DNA from: Mycobacterium neglectum
GTDB lineage: Bacteria > Actinomycetota > Actinomycetes > Mycobacteriales > Mycobacteriaceae
NCBI RefSeq assembly: GCF_002591975.1
Contig: NZ_NVQE01000036.1
Span: forward strand, 1 to 61,702
Direction: 5' to 3'
Length of the DNA stretch: 61,702 nucleotides
The position numbers and the translations under genes are program-made. The stretch's first letter is position 1. Each line of letters begins with the position of its first letter. Positions 8,063 through 16,267 of the stretch are shown one piece after another. The notes beneath the pieces are model-generated. The model saw nothing but the letters and a program-made list of their open reading frames with translations. It made no database searches and was not told where the DNA came from.

Positions 8063-8892
8063 TTGTCGTCACGGATTCGTCGTCCCGCCTGAATTCAGAT
8101 GAGCTGAAACGGTGGAACATCCGCCAGGTCCCGCTGCACGTCCTCGTCGACGGCGCCGATTTGCGCGACGGAATCGACGAGGTGCCCTTTGACATTCACG
8201 ACCGTCCGCGCGCGACGACATCGGGAGCGGCGCCGGCCGCGTTGATCGAGACCTATCGGCAGGCACTGGCCGACAGTGCGGGCGACGGTGTCGTCGCGGT
8301 CCATATCTCGGCCGCGTTGTCGAGCACGTTCAGTTCCGCAGTGCAGGTCGCCAGGGAGTTCGGATCCGCGGTCCGCGTCGTCAATTCGCGATCGGCCGCG
8401 ATGGGGGTCGGGTTCGTCGCGTGCGCAGCCGCCGAGGCGGCATCGACGGGAGCGGATCTGGAAACCGTTGAGAATGCGGCCCGTTCGGCGGTGCCGCGTA
8501 CCCACGCGTTCATCGTCGTCCACCGCTTGGACAACCTGCGGCGCAGCGGTCGTATCGGCACGGCCGCCTCGTGGCTGGGCACGGCACTGTCGCTCAAGCC
8601 GCTGCTGTGTCTGGACGAAGACGGCCGACTGGTGCTCGATCAGCGGGTCCGCACGCTCACCAAGGCGCACGCCGCGATGGTCGACCGGGTCGCCGAGGTG
8701 GTCGGGGAGCGCGGTGCGCGCATCGCCGTACACCACGTCGACAACCATGACGGCGCCGACGAAATGGGTGCTGCGCTGACCACTCGCCTGCCGCAGATCG
8801 AATCGCTCACCGTGGCCGACATGGGTCCGGTGCTGTCGATCCACCTGGGCGCAGGCGCGATCGGCGTCGTCGTCCAGACCGCGCCGGACTAG
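8053..8892 (+). CDS. DegV family fatty-acid-binding protein
   Basis: 279 residues from the ATG at 8053, overlapping octT by 10 bases. DegV hallmarks are the opening VVVVTDSSSRLNSDELKRW, TSGAAPAAL, SAALSSTFSSA, and the central RLDNLRRSGRIGTAASWLG. DegV proteins bind one fatty acid molecule between two domains and, in other bacteria, deliver it to fatty acid kinase. Here it ends the methylglucose-lipopolysaccharide operon, so it may carry acyl groups used there; that is inference. It is the last gene of the conserved left block. The catabolic island begins one base after its stop, on the other strand. Confidence 0.9.
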   Translation: MSVVVVTDSSSRLNSDELKRWNIRQVPLHVLVDGADLRDGIDEVPFDIHDRPRATTSGAAPAALIETYRQALADSAGDGVVAVHISAALSSTFSSAVQVAREFGSAVRVVNSRSAAMGVGFVACAAAEAASTGADLETVENAARSAVPRTHAFIVVHRLDNLRRSGRIGTAASWLGTALSLKPLLCLDEDGRLVLDQRVRTLTKAHAAMVDRVAEVVGERGARIAVHHVDNHDGADEMGAALTTRLPQIESLTVADMGPVLSIHLGAGAIGVVVQTAPD

Positions 8893-8893
8893 G

Positions 8894-9949
8894 TCAGTTC
8901 CGCGCCACGCGACCGGTGACCGGCGGCAGATCCGCCAGCGTGACGATGCCCGGCGCGGCCGCGACGACGGCGGGCACGGCGTTGGTCACCGGCATGGCGG
9001 TGTAGATCATGCCGAGACCCATGAACCCGGGTTCGGTCCAGTCCCTCGGCGGCAGACAGTGCAGCACCGTGCGCATGTTGGGCAGGCCGAACACCTGGAT
9101 GACGTGACCGTGTTCCAGCGGCTTGGGCGGAGTGACATGGCTTCCCATGATCCAGTTGAATCCGACGCTCACGACGTTCTTCTCGCCCACCCAGCCGCGG
9201 TGATAGCCCATGACGCCGGCGACCGTCCCCTCCGGGATCTGCATGAAGCCCAGGTCGCTGTCGCCGGTGGCGGCCGTGAAGGTCACGTCGAACGTCAACT
9301 TGTCGAGTTTGGCGCCGATGGCGTCGGCCATCATCGCGGCGGACTCGGCGAACACCTCGCTTTCGCGGCGCACGTTCTCGGCCAGACCGGGAGTGTCGGG
9401 GTCCTGCGAGAACCCCATCGCCGTCTGCGTTCCCGCCGATTCGTAGGTCGAGCAGTCCACCGATTCGGTGATGCGGATCTCGTCGACCCGCTCGCAGGAG
9501 CCGGACAGCACCATTCCCACCATGTTCGTCATGCCAGGGTGAGCGCCGTTGCCGAAGATGGTGGAATTGCCCTTCTCGCAGGCCTTCCGAATGCGTGCCT
9601 GATCCTCGGGTGACTGCTTTCCCCCGGTGATCCAGGCGGCGCTCGAGCACACGTTCACGCCGGCTTCGAGCAGCTGGACCAACTCATCGATGCTGGGCCA
9701 CAACGGGTTGTAGCAACACGCGTCGGGCTTCAACGCGATGAGCGCGTCGATGTCGTTGGTGGCCTTCACGCCAGTGGGTTCGGGCCAGCCCGAGAGCTCC
9801 GCGGCGTCGACTCCCACCTTGTCCTCGCCGTGGGCGTACACGCCGACCAGCTCCATGTCGTCGCGGCCGATGATTGCGTGCAGCGATCGTCGGCCGATGT
9901 TGCCGGTGGTCCACTGGATGACGCGGATTGGCCGCTCAAGGGTCGTCAT
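8894..9949 (-). CDS. NAD(P)-binding dihydrodipicolinate-reductase-like dehydrogenase
   Basis: 351 residues from the ATG at 9947-9949. An N-terminal Rossmann segment reads RVIQWTTGNIGRRSLHAIIG, with WTTGNIG replacing the usual GxGxxG. The middle and C-terminal parts (GNGAHPGMTNMVG, GYHRGWVG) match a group of actinobacterial proteins loosely named dihydrodipicolinate reductase or amine-dehydrogenase-like. Lysine biosynthesis is not the role here: genes of this type recur in mycobacterial steroid and lipid catabolic clusters. It is the third gene of a minus-strand unit after a thioesterase and an SDR. Substrate unknown. Confidence 0.75.
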   Translation of the reverse strand: MTTLERPIRVIQWTTGNIGRRSLHAIIGRDDMELVGVYAHGEDKVGVDAAELSGWPEPTGVKATNDIDALIALKPDACCYNPLWPSIDELVQLLEAGVNVCSSAAWITGGKQSPEDQARIRKACEKGNSTIFGNGAHPGMTNMVGMVLSGSCERVDEIRITESVDCSTYESAGTQTAMGFSQDPDTPGLAENVRRESEVFAESAAMMADAIGAKLDKLTFDVTFTAATGDSDLGFMQIPEGTVAGVMGYHRGWVGEKNVVSVGFNWIMGSHVTPPKPLEHGHVIQVFGLPNMRTVLHCLPPRDWTEPGFMGLGMIYTAMPVTNAVPAVVAAAPGIVTLADLPPVTGRVARN

Positions 9950-9959
9950 GCGAAGCACG

Positions 9960-10805
9960 TTACATGTGCGTTCCGCCGTCGACGCGCACCTCTGTCCCGG
10001 TGATGAAATAAGCATCCGAGGAGGCCAGCATCGCGACCACCGCGGCGACGGCGTCCGGCCCGGCGAACATCCCGCCACCGTCGACGGGCAGGGTCGGCAT
10101 GATCTTGCCGAACAGCGAGAAGTCGGCATCGGCGGGCAGTCCGGGTCCGATGCTCTGCTTGGATTCGCCGGTGCCATCGGTCATCCCAGAGGAGATGGAG
10201 CCGGGCTGAACCGCGTTGAACCGGATCCGTTCCTTGGCGAACTCCAACGCCAGCGTATGGGTCATTGCCTGGACTCCGCCCTTGGACGCCGCATAGGCGG
10301 ACATGTAGGGGTGGGCGAAGGCAGCGGACGTGGAGCTGAAGTTGACCACGGCGGGGTCGGTGCCGTTGCGCAAGGCGGGGATGGCCTCCCGCGTCATCAG
10401 GAAGGTGCCGACGAGATTGATCCGCAGCACCTGCTCGAAGTCGGCAAGTGTGGTGTCCAGGAAGTGCACCGATCGCAAGATCCCCGCGGCGTTGACGAGG
10501 GCATCGAGGCCGCCAAGAGCCTCGACGGCACCGGCCACGCCCTGCTTGACGGACTCCTCACTGGCGATGTCGATCACCAGCGTCGTGAGCCGGTCACGGT
10601 GCGGTTCGGCTTTGGCAACGGTGTCCTTCAATCCGGACTCACTGATGTCCACCGCGGCCACCCGACCGCCTTCGTCGAGGATCCGCAGGACGGTTGCTTG
10701 CCCGATGCCGGAGCCGCCGCCGGTGACCAGGACCCGACGGTCGGCGTATCGCTGTAAAGGTGCCATAGGCAGATACTGCTGGTCCGGACGCGAGTTGTCA
10801 GCCAT
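9960..10805 (-). CDS. Short-chain dehydrogenase/reductase
   Basis: 281 residues from the ATG at 10803-10805, selected because a strong AAAGGAGGT ribosome binding site lies just upstream. The classical SDR layout is present: TGGGSGIGQAT cofactor motif, NAAG, catalytic Ser in NFSSTSA, and YAASK. The C-terminal FITGTEVRVDGGTHM end is typical. It resembles the SDR at 16268-17050 closely (shared AHPYM-AYAASKGGV and FITGTE-RVDGG-H), so the two are paralogues flanking the KstD/KshA core. Likely oxidises or reduces a hydroxyl/keto group on a ring or a 3-hydroxyacyl-CoA. It overlaps the thioesterase gene by 8 bases. Confidence 0.87.
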   Translation of the reverse strand: MADNSRPDQQYLPMAPLQRYADRRVLVTGGGSGIGQATVLRILDEGGRVAAVDISESGLKDTVAKAEPHRDRLTTLVIDIASEESVKQGVAGAVEALGGLDALVNAAGILRSVHFLDTTLADFEQVLRINLVGTFLMTREAIPALRNGTDPAVVNFSSTSAAFAHPYMSAYAASKGGVQAMTHTLALEFAKERIRFNAVQPGSISSGMTDGTGESKQSIGPGLPADADFSLFGKIMPTLPVDGGGMFAGPDAVAAVVAMLASSDAYFITGTEVRVDGGTHM

Positions 10806-11382
10806 CTCGCTGACCTCCTTTCGGATGAATGAAGACACCTTCAGCTTCGACGGTGACGCCATCGGACCCGGTGATGTGGCCGACGGCGAACGTCTTGGCC
10901 CCCTCGATCCGCTCGACGTGCGCCGACGCGCGCAGCGACTGTCCGAGGGGTGTGCCGCGGAGGTAGCGCAGCGTCAGAGTGCCGGTATAGGCGGGCTTGC
11001 CGGGCTGGTGCGCGGTGGCGCCGAGGACATGGTCGAGGATCAACGCGCACACGCCACCGTGGACATGGCCTGGCGGTCCCTCGTATGCGGCGCCCAGAAC
11101 GAAGTCCGTGTGCACCGCGCCGTCCGCGCCGTGGTGAATGGTCAGCGGCGGTGCGACTGGATTGCGAAGCCCGATGACGACGTTGCCCCACGCGGTAGGT
11201 CGTCCGTCCGGGCCGGTCTGCACACCGAATGAGCCCGGCAACAACGAATCGCTCAATTGCGCTGTCGCCGAATCGATCTTCTCGGTTGCCGCGGCAATCG
11301 CCTCAGCATCCACCTCGGTCCTGATGGTGGCGTCGATCAAACGGCGCACAGAGCCGGTCAGCCATTCGTGAGCGCTGGTCAT
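10798..11382 (-). CDS. PaaI-type hotdog thioesterase
   Basis: 194 residues starting at the ATG at 11380-11382. The hotdog domain is seen in the second half: GPPGHVHGGVCALILDHVLG, where HGG is the usual turn before the central helix and Asp is the likely catalytic base, followed by TGTLTLRYLRGTPLG. Such enzymes hydrolyse acyl- or aryl-CoA esters. First gene of a three-gene minus-strand unit and divergent from the PadR regulator, which makes that regulator its probable controller. The N-terminal 60 residues are helical and without motif. Confidence 0.78.
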   Translation of the reverse strand: MTSAHEWLTGSVRRLIDATIRTEVDAEAIAAATEKIDSATAQLSDSLLPGSFGVQTGPDGRPTAWGNVVIGLRNPVAPPLTIHHGADGAVHTDFVLGAAYEGPPGHVHGGVCALILDHVLGATAHQPGKPAYTGTLTLRYLRGTPLGQSLRASAHVERIEGAKTFAVGHITGSDGVTVEAEGVFIHPKGGQRDG

Positions 11383-11502
11383 CGCCTGCCTTCAGTCGCG
11401 GTGGACGTAACTCTCGCCGCTGCCGCCGGTGCGCCGCAACACGGTCTCCCGCTCAGTGGTGAGCGAGCCCACCGCTGTGACCTGTGTTGTTAGTCTGAAA
11501 CG
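11383..11502. promoter_or_regulatory. Divergent promoter region, thioesterase / PadR
   Basis: 120 bases between divergent genes. A possible extended -10-like TTAGTCTGA lies about 12 bases before the PadR GTG. No clear PadR-type ATGT-N8-ACAT palindrome was found. The regulator may bind here, by position only. Confidence 0.35.
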
Positions 11503-12174
11503 GTGAAAGGCAGCGACCAGCAGGGCAAGCCGAATCTTGCGGCTACCAGCTGGGCGCTGCTGGGCATGCTGTCTTACGAGTACGAGCTATCGGGGTACGA
11601 CATCCGAAAGTGGATCGACTGGAGTATGCGCTTCTTCTACGGAAGCCCGGCATACAGCCAGATCTACTCAGAACTCAAAAAGCTCGAGCAACTCGGCTTT
11701 GTGACATCGCGTGTCGACAACAGTGGCGGCGCTCGCAGCCGCAGGCTGTACAAGATCACCGAGTCCGGTCTGGATGCCGTCACGCGGTGGGCGAACGAGG
11801 CGCCGCTCGACCCTCCTGTTCTCAAGCACAGTCCGCTGCTGCGAGTCACATTGGGGCATCTGACCAGTCCGGCCAGGCTCAGGGAGATCCTGCAAGAGCA
11901 CCTGGCCTACGCCGACGAGATGCACCGCAGCGCGGCCAAGGACGCGAAGTGGGCCAAGGCCGACGCGTCATGGGCGTATGCACGCGTCGCGCTGAACTGG
12001 GCCGAGCGGTACTACGCCAATGAGCGCGAGCTGACCCTGAAGATGATCAAGGAACTCGATGAGGCGGAAGCCGAGTTCCCGCGCGTCGGTGATGGCGAGC
12101 GGACGAAAGTTCCTTTCCCGGCGCCGGAGTACTGGTACGAGATCGAGAAGAAGGCCGCTGCCGACGACGCGTGA
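11503..12174 (+). CDS. PadR family transcriptional regulator
   Basis: 223 residues from a GTG at 11503. The N-terminal winged helix (LAATSWALLGMLSYEYELSGYDIRKWID, then FFYGSPAYSQIYSELKKLEQLGFV) has the PadR features: a GYDI recognition-helix entry and an SQIYSELKKLE segment. A C-terminal helical Vir-type dimerisation region with YADEMHR and NWAERYYANERELTLKMI follows. PadR proteins usually repress neighbouring genes and respond to aromatic or lipophilic ligands. It is divergent from the thioesterase unit and adjacent to the KstD/KshA pair, so it probably controls one or both. Confidence 0.88.
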   Translation: MKGSDQQGKPNLAATSWALLGMLSYEYELSGYDIRKWIDWSMRFFYGSPAYSQIYSELKKLEQLGFVTSRVDNSGGARSRRLYKITESGLDAVTRWANEAPLDPPVLKHSPLLRVTLGHLTSPARLREILQEHLAYADEMHRSAAKDAKWAKADASWAYARVALNWAERYYANERELTLKMIKELDEAEAEFPRVGDGERTKVPFPAPEYWYEIEKKAAADDA

Positions 12175-12195
12175 CTACATCGTTGGGGCGTCTGC

Positions 12196-13899
12196 CTAGG
12201 ACACAGCCGCGTCGTTGGCGGCAATGTAGCCGTACACCAAACCCTGCGCGATTGTCGCGCCCGCACCGGGGTAGGTGGCTCCGAACGCGTTCGCGGCCGA
12301 GTTGCCGATCGCATACAGCCCCGCGATGGGAGTGCCGTCTTCGCGCAGCACCCGGGCGCGTTCGTCGGCACGCAGACCGCCGCACGTGCCGAGGTCACTG
12401 AGCGTCATCCGCACGGCGTAAAAGGGACCCCTGTCGAGTGGACGCAGATTCGGGTTGGGCGTGATGGTGGGATCGCCGTAGTAGCGGTCGTACGCGCTTT
12501 TTCCGCGATCGAAGTCGGAATCGTTTCCGGCACGGGCCATGTCGTTGAATCGTGACACCGTGGCCACGAACTGCTCGTCGGGCACCTCCATCATTTCGGC
12601 GAGTTCGGCCAGATCCTCCGAGCGGTGGGCGATACCCGCGTCGTACCACGCCTGCGGCAGTTTCATGCGCGGAAAGCGATCGGCGGCAAAGACATAACCG
12701 TTGCGGTACTGCTGGTCGAACACGATCCACATGGATTCGATCGGGTTCCCGTTGCGTTCCCGCGCGAGCACACACTGGCCAAATGACATGTAGTCGCTGG
12801 CCTCGTTGGTGAACCGCTGACCCGTCTGGTCGACGATCAGAGAGCCCGGCAGCGATCGCTCGGCGAGCATGACCAGCGGATCAGCCCCCGGCAGCGGTGC
12901 CACCGCCGGGAACCACCACGCCTGGTCCATGAGGTCGATTCCGGCGCCGACATCTTGGGCGATCCGGATCGCGTCGCCGGTGTTGGTCTCGGCGCCAAGG
13001 CTTTCGTTCCCGCCGAGCGACTCGGATTGGAACTTCCACCGCATGTCCATGTTGTGGTCGAAGCCGCCCGCCGCCAACACAACTCCGCGTCGCGTCCCGA
13101 TCGTCACCTCACGTCCGTCGTGGGCGACGACGGCCCCGGTGACCCTGCCCCCTTCGGTGATCAACCGCACCAGAGCGGTCTGCGTCCATACGCCGATGCC
13201 GGCACGCAGCACACCGGCGAACAGGCCGGCGGCCAGAGCCTGCCCGCCCGCGTTGTACCGCCGGCCGAGCATCAGACCGCCGACGCCCTGGGCGAGTCGT
13301 TTGACGATGAGCGGCAGCCCTTTTCGCGGTATCCGCGCCATCAGGTTCATCCAGCGATAGTCCGCACTGGTGGTCGGCATCGGGATCTTCGGTTCCATCA
13401 ACCCTGGACGCAGCCGTGATCGGTACGGGCCGAGCACCGACGCGTTGAACGGCTTGCACTCGCACGTCCGCCCGTCGGCGCTTCCTCCCGGATGCTCCGG
13501 GTGGTAATCGGAGTAGTCCCGTGCCCACGAGAACCGCATCGGTGTGGTGCGTCGCAGCATCGCGACCGTCTCTGACAGGTGGTCGATGAATTCGGCCGAC
13601 CGCTGTGGGGCCGCGGTGCCATCGACCACCGAGTTCAGGTAGTCGCGCGCCTTCGTCGCGGTGTCCCCGGCGCCGTTCTCCGCGAGCACAGGGCTCGCAG
13701 GGAACCACAGCGCGCCGCCGGACCTCGCGGTCGAGCCGCCAACGTACTCCGATTTCTCGACGATCAGCACGGTCAATCCGCGCTCGGCGGCCGCCAGCGC
13801 AGCGGCCATACCCGTGCCCGAACCCACGACGAGCAGATCAACGGTCGTATCGGCCACGGGCAGGCCTGCGGGGATGGTGGCCTGTTGGGCAGTCGTCAC
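12196..13899 (-). CDS. KstD-like FAD-dependent 3-oxosteroid 1-dehydrogenase
   Basis: 567 residues from the GTG at 13897-13899; an ATG further out (13999-14001) would overlap the KshA start and leave no promoter. The FAD motif VVGSGTGMAAALAAAERG is at about residues 24-41, followed by VEKSEYVGGSTARSGG, which is diagnostic for the KstD group. The C-terminus has GNSAANAFGATYPGAGATIAQGLVYGYIAA, the flavin and steroid-binding end of Delta1-dehydrogenases. KstD desaturates ring A so that, with 9-alpha-hydroxylation, ring B opens. The KshA-like gene starts 100 bases away on the other strand. Substrate may be a steroid or a related polycycle. Confidence 0.83.
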   Translation of the reverse strand: MTTAQQATIPAGLPVADTTVDLLVVGSGTGMAAALAAAERGLTVLIVEKSEYVGGSTARSGGALWFPASPVLAENGAGDTATKARDYLNSVVDGTAAPQRSAEFIDHLSETVAMLRRTTPMRFSWARDYSDYHPEHPGGSADGRTCECKPFNASVLGPYRSRLRPGLMEPKIPMPTTSADYRWMNLMARIPRKGLPLIVKRLAQGVGGLMLGRRYNAGGQALAAGLFAGVLRAGIGVWTQTALVRLITEGGRVTGAVVAHDGREVTIGTRRGVVLAAGGFDHNMDMRWKFQSESLGGNESLGAETNTGDAIRIAQDVGAGIDLMDQAWWFPAVAPLPGADPLVMLAERSLPGSLIVDQTGQRFTNEASDYMSFGQCVLARERNGNPIESMWIVFDQQYRNGYVFAADRFPRMKLPQAWYDAGIAHRSEDLAELAEMMEVPDEQFVATVSRFNDMARAGNDSDFDRGKSAYDRYYGDPTITPNPNLRPLDRGPFYAVRMTLSDLGTCGGLRADERARVLREDGTPIAGLYAIGNSAANAFGATYPGAGATIAQGLVYGYIAANDAAVS

Positions 13900-13999
13900 G
13901 GCTTCGACAGTAAGTGGGGCGCCCCGCGGTTGCGGCGAGTTCTCCCTCCCAGCGGGACGATCGGCTCCGAAAGCTGTGTCGCGGGAGTAAAACGAGGTC
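13900..13999. promoter_or_regulatory. Divergent promoter region between KstD-like and KshA-like genes
   Basis: 100 bases of GC-rich DNA. I looked for the KstR half-site pair AAC-NN-GTT and found none, so control by the housekeeping cholesterol repressor is not supported. No strong ribosome binding site precedes the KstD GTG. Confidence 0.35.
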
Positions 14000-15154
14000 A
14001 TGACGTTGCAGTCAGAGACCTCAGAGACCGACGAGATTCGGCAGATCGAAGCCGCGGCAGCGCCGACCAGATTCGCCCGCGGCTGGCACTGCCTTGGGCT
14101 GACCAGGGACTTCGGCGACGGTGAACCGCACGCGGTGCATGCCTTCGGCGAGAAGCTTGTGGTGTTCCGCAGCGGCGACGGCAAGATCAACGTGCTCGAC
14201 GGCTATTGCCGCCACATGGGCGGAGATCTCAGCCAGGGGCAGGTGAAGGGCGACGAGATCGCCTGTCCGTTCCATGACTGGCGGTGGGGCGGCGACGGCC
14301 GATGCAAGAAGGTGCCCTACAGCAAGCGGACACCCCGGCTGGCCCGCACTGCGACGTGGACCACCTTGGAACAGGACGGGATGCTGTTCGTGTGGAACGA
14401 CCCCGAGCGCAAGCCCCCGCCGCCGGAGGTCGCCATCCCGCGTATCGAGGGCGCGACGAGTGCCGACTGGACCGACTGGCATTGGTACACCACCGTCGTC
14501 AACACCAACTGTCGCGAGATCATCGACAACGTCGTCGACATGGCGCACTTCTTCTACATCCACGGGTCGCTGCCGACGCACTTCAAGAACATCTTCGAGG
14601 GCCATGTCGCCACGCAGTACATGAACGGCGGCTCGCGCGGCGACATCCCGAATCCCGAGGGGCAGCCCCGGCTGCTCGGTACCACCTCGGTGGCGTCGTA
14701 CTTTGGCCCGTCGTTCATGATCGACGACCTGACCTACCACTTCGAGAACGACGATCAGAACACGATTCTGATCAACTGCCACTATCCGATCGATGCGACT
14801 TCCTTTGTGCTGCAGTACGGCATCATCGTCAAGAAGTCGCAGACGCTGCCCGGTGATGCGGCGATGCAGTCGGCGATCGCGCTCGGCGACTGGGTCAAGG
14901 TGGGCTTCGAGCAGGATGTCGAGATCTGGAAGAACAAGGCACGCATCGACAATCCGCTGCTGTGCGAGGAAGACGGACCGGTCTACCAGCTGCGCCGGTG
15001 GTATGAGCAGTTCTACGTTGATGCCGCTGATGTGGAGCCCGACATGGTGGACCGCTTCGAATACGAACTCGACACCACCAGCCCGCACGAGGAGTGGATG
15101 AAGGTCGTCGAAGAGAACATCAGCGCGCAAGCGGCGAGGTCCGGAACCGCCTGA
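14000..15154 (+). CDS. KshA-like Rieske oxygenase (3-oxosteroid 9-alpha-hydroxylase oxygenase component)
   Basis: 384 residues, close to the 386 of M. tuberculosis KshA. The Rieske [2Fe-2S] ligands are CRHMGGDL and CPFHDW near residues 73-96. The non-haem iron site is in DNVVDMAHFFYIHGSLPTHF, giving the two His, with a downstream Asp expected. Residues 230-250 (TSVASYFGPSFMIDD) match the steroid-binding end of KshA. The enzyme needs electrons from a KshB-type reductase, and none is intact in the window. The stop overlaps the ATG of a Cys-rich small gene (TGATG), suggesting that the two act together. Confidence 0.85.
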   Translation: MTLQSETSETDEIRQIEAAAAPTRFARGWHCLGLTRDFGDGEPHAVHAFGEKLVVFRSGDGKINVLDGYCRHMGGDLSQGQVKGDEIACPFHDWRWGGDGRCKKVPYSKRTPRLARTATWTTLEQDGMLFVWNDPERKPPPPEVAIPRIEGATSADWTDWHWYTTVVNTNCREIIDNVVDMAHFFYIHGSLPTHFKNIFEGHVATQYMNGGSRGDIPNPEGQPRLLGTTSVASYFGPSFMIDDLTYHFENDDQNTILINCHYPIDATSFVLQYGIIVKKSQTLPGDAAMQSAIALGDWVKVGFEQDVEIWKNKARIDNPLLCEEDGPVYQLRRWYEQFYVDAADVEPDMVDRFEYELDTTSPHEEWMKVVEENISAQAARSGTA

Positions 15155-15444
15155 TGGGCGTCCGGCCCGACAACCGCCTTGCCGACTCCCCGATGGTGCC
15201 GGTTGCCTGTCGCCGCTGCGGAGCCTGCGTATCGGCGCGAAAGAGCAGTTGGAATCAGACCAGCGTGCAGTGGACCGCCGAGGCGCAGGCATCCTGCCTG
15301 GAGCGACGCGACGCGCAGCACCTGGCCGCGCACTCGGAGCGCGGCTTGTTCCTTGGCTGCTCAGCGTTGACCGACTCGATCGTCGACGCGGTGCGCACCG
15401 GCGATCTGCCGGTGGTCGATGAATCAGCGCGGGTGAGCACGTAA
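15154..15444 (+). CDS. Cys-rich small protein coupled to the KshA-like oxygenase, unknown function
   Basis: 96 residues, not recognised. It is translationally coupled to the Rieske oxygenase by a one-base stop/start overlap. A CxxCxxC cluster (C19, C22, C25) is followed by C48 and C69, so five Cys could hold a metal or a small Fe-S centre. There is no signal peptide or membrane segment. The spacing is not that of plant-type or bacterial ferredoxins that I know. It might deliver electrons, assist cofactor insertion or sense redox state; all of this is inference from position and Cys content. Confidence 0.7.
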   Translation: MGVRPDNRLADSPMVPVACRRCGACVSARKSSWNQTSVQWTAEAQASCLERRDAQHLAAHSERGLFLGCSALTDSIVDAVRTGDLPVVDESARVST

Positions 15445-15454
15445 CTTCAATCCT

Positions 15455-16264
15455 GTGACAGACACTGAACCGCCGGTGGCGGTCGTGACAGGGGCCAGTC
15501 GCGGCGCGGGGCGCGGCATCGCCGCTGCACTTGTTGCCGACGGGTGGCGCGTGTACCTGACCGGCAGAACCGTTAGCGACCCCGGTGATGGTGGTATCGC
15601 TGTCCCCGTCGACCACCGTGACGACCTCGCAGTCGCCGCGTTGTTCGAGCGGGTCGAGGATGAACAGGGTGGGTTGGACCTGTTGGTGAACAACGCCGCC
15701 GCTATTCACGACGACCTGGTCAGTCCGAAGCCGTTCTGGGAGAAGCCACTCGAGCTGGGCGACGTGCTCGACGTCGGACTGCGGTCGGCGTATGTCGCGT
15801 CGTTTTACGCTGCGCCGTTGTTGGTGCGCCGCCGCCGCGGACTGATCGCGTTCACGTCGTCACCGGGATCGGTCTGCTACATGCACGGCCCGGCCTACGG
15901 TGCCCAGAAGGCGGGTGTGGACAAAATGGCGGCCGATATGGCCGTCGACTTTCGCGGTACCGGGGTGTCCACGGTATCGATTTGGATGGGGATCCTGCTC
16001 ACCGACCGCTTCCGCGCCGCGTTTGCCGGCCATCCTGACGCGCTGGCCAAGACGGCTGAGCACGCCGAAACCCCTGGATTCACCGGACATTTGATCAATG
16101 CGTTGTATCACGACCCGGGCCTCGCCGAGCTGTCCGGCCACACGGTGATCGGCGCGGAGATCGCCCAGCGCTACGGCATCACGGACGAGGACGGTCGGCA
16201 GCCGCCGTCGCACCGCGAGATGATGGGCGCGCCGCGCGAGCCCAGTTCAGTGGTGGTGCGCTGA
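15455..16264 (+). CDS. Short-chain dehydrogenase/reductase
   Basis: 269 residues from a GTG at 15455, ten bases after the Cys-rich gene, so the third gene of the KshA unit. It has the cofactor motif TGASRGAGRGIAAAL, NNAA, and a YGAQKAG catalytic YxxxK. The catalytic Ser region ITFTSSPGSVCYMHGPAYG is intact. The C-terminus lacks the usual xDGG end and has a long GLAELSGHTVIGAEIAQRYG tail instead, as in a subgroup of SDRs annotated near steroid genes. Likely an alcohol/ketone oxidoreductase on a ring intermediate. Confidence 0.85.
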   Translation: MTDTEPPVAVVTGASRGAGRGIAAALVADGWRVYLTGRTVSDPGDGGIAVPVDHRDDLAVAALFERVEDEQGGLDLLVNNAAAIHDDLVSPKPFWEKPLELGDVLDVGLRSAYVASFYAAPLLVRRRRGLIAFTSSPGSVCYMHGPAYGAQKAGVDKMAADMAVDFRGTGVSTVSIWMGILLTDRFRAAFAGHPDALAKTAEHAETPGFTGHLINALYHDPGLAELSGHTVIGAEIAQRYGITDEDGRQPPSHREMMGAPREPSSVVVR

Positions 16265-16267
16265 ACG

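Noticed and set aside
13900..14001. Upstream ATG (13999-14001) as the KstD-like start
   Set aside because: It would share bases with the KshA start on the other strand and leave no promoter; the added residues lack similarity to the family.
14021..15709. 562-codon minus-strand frame opposite the KshA-like gene
   Set aside because: Overlaps the Rieske oxygenase and two further genes; no recognisable motif.
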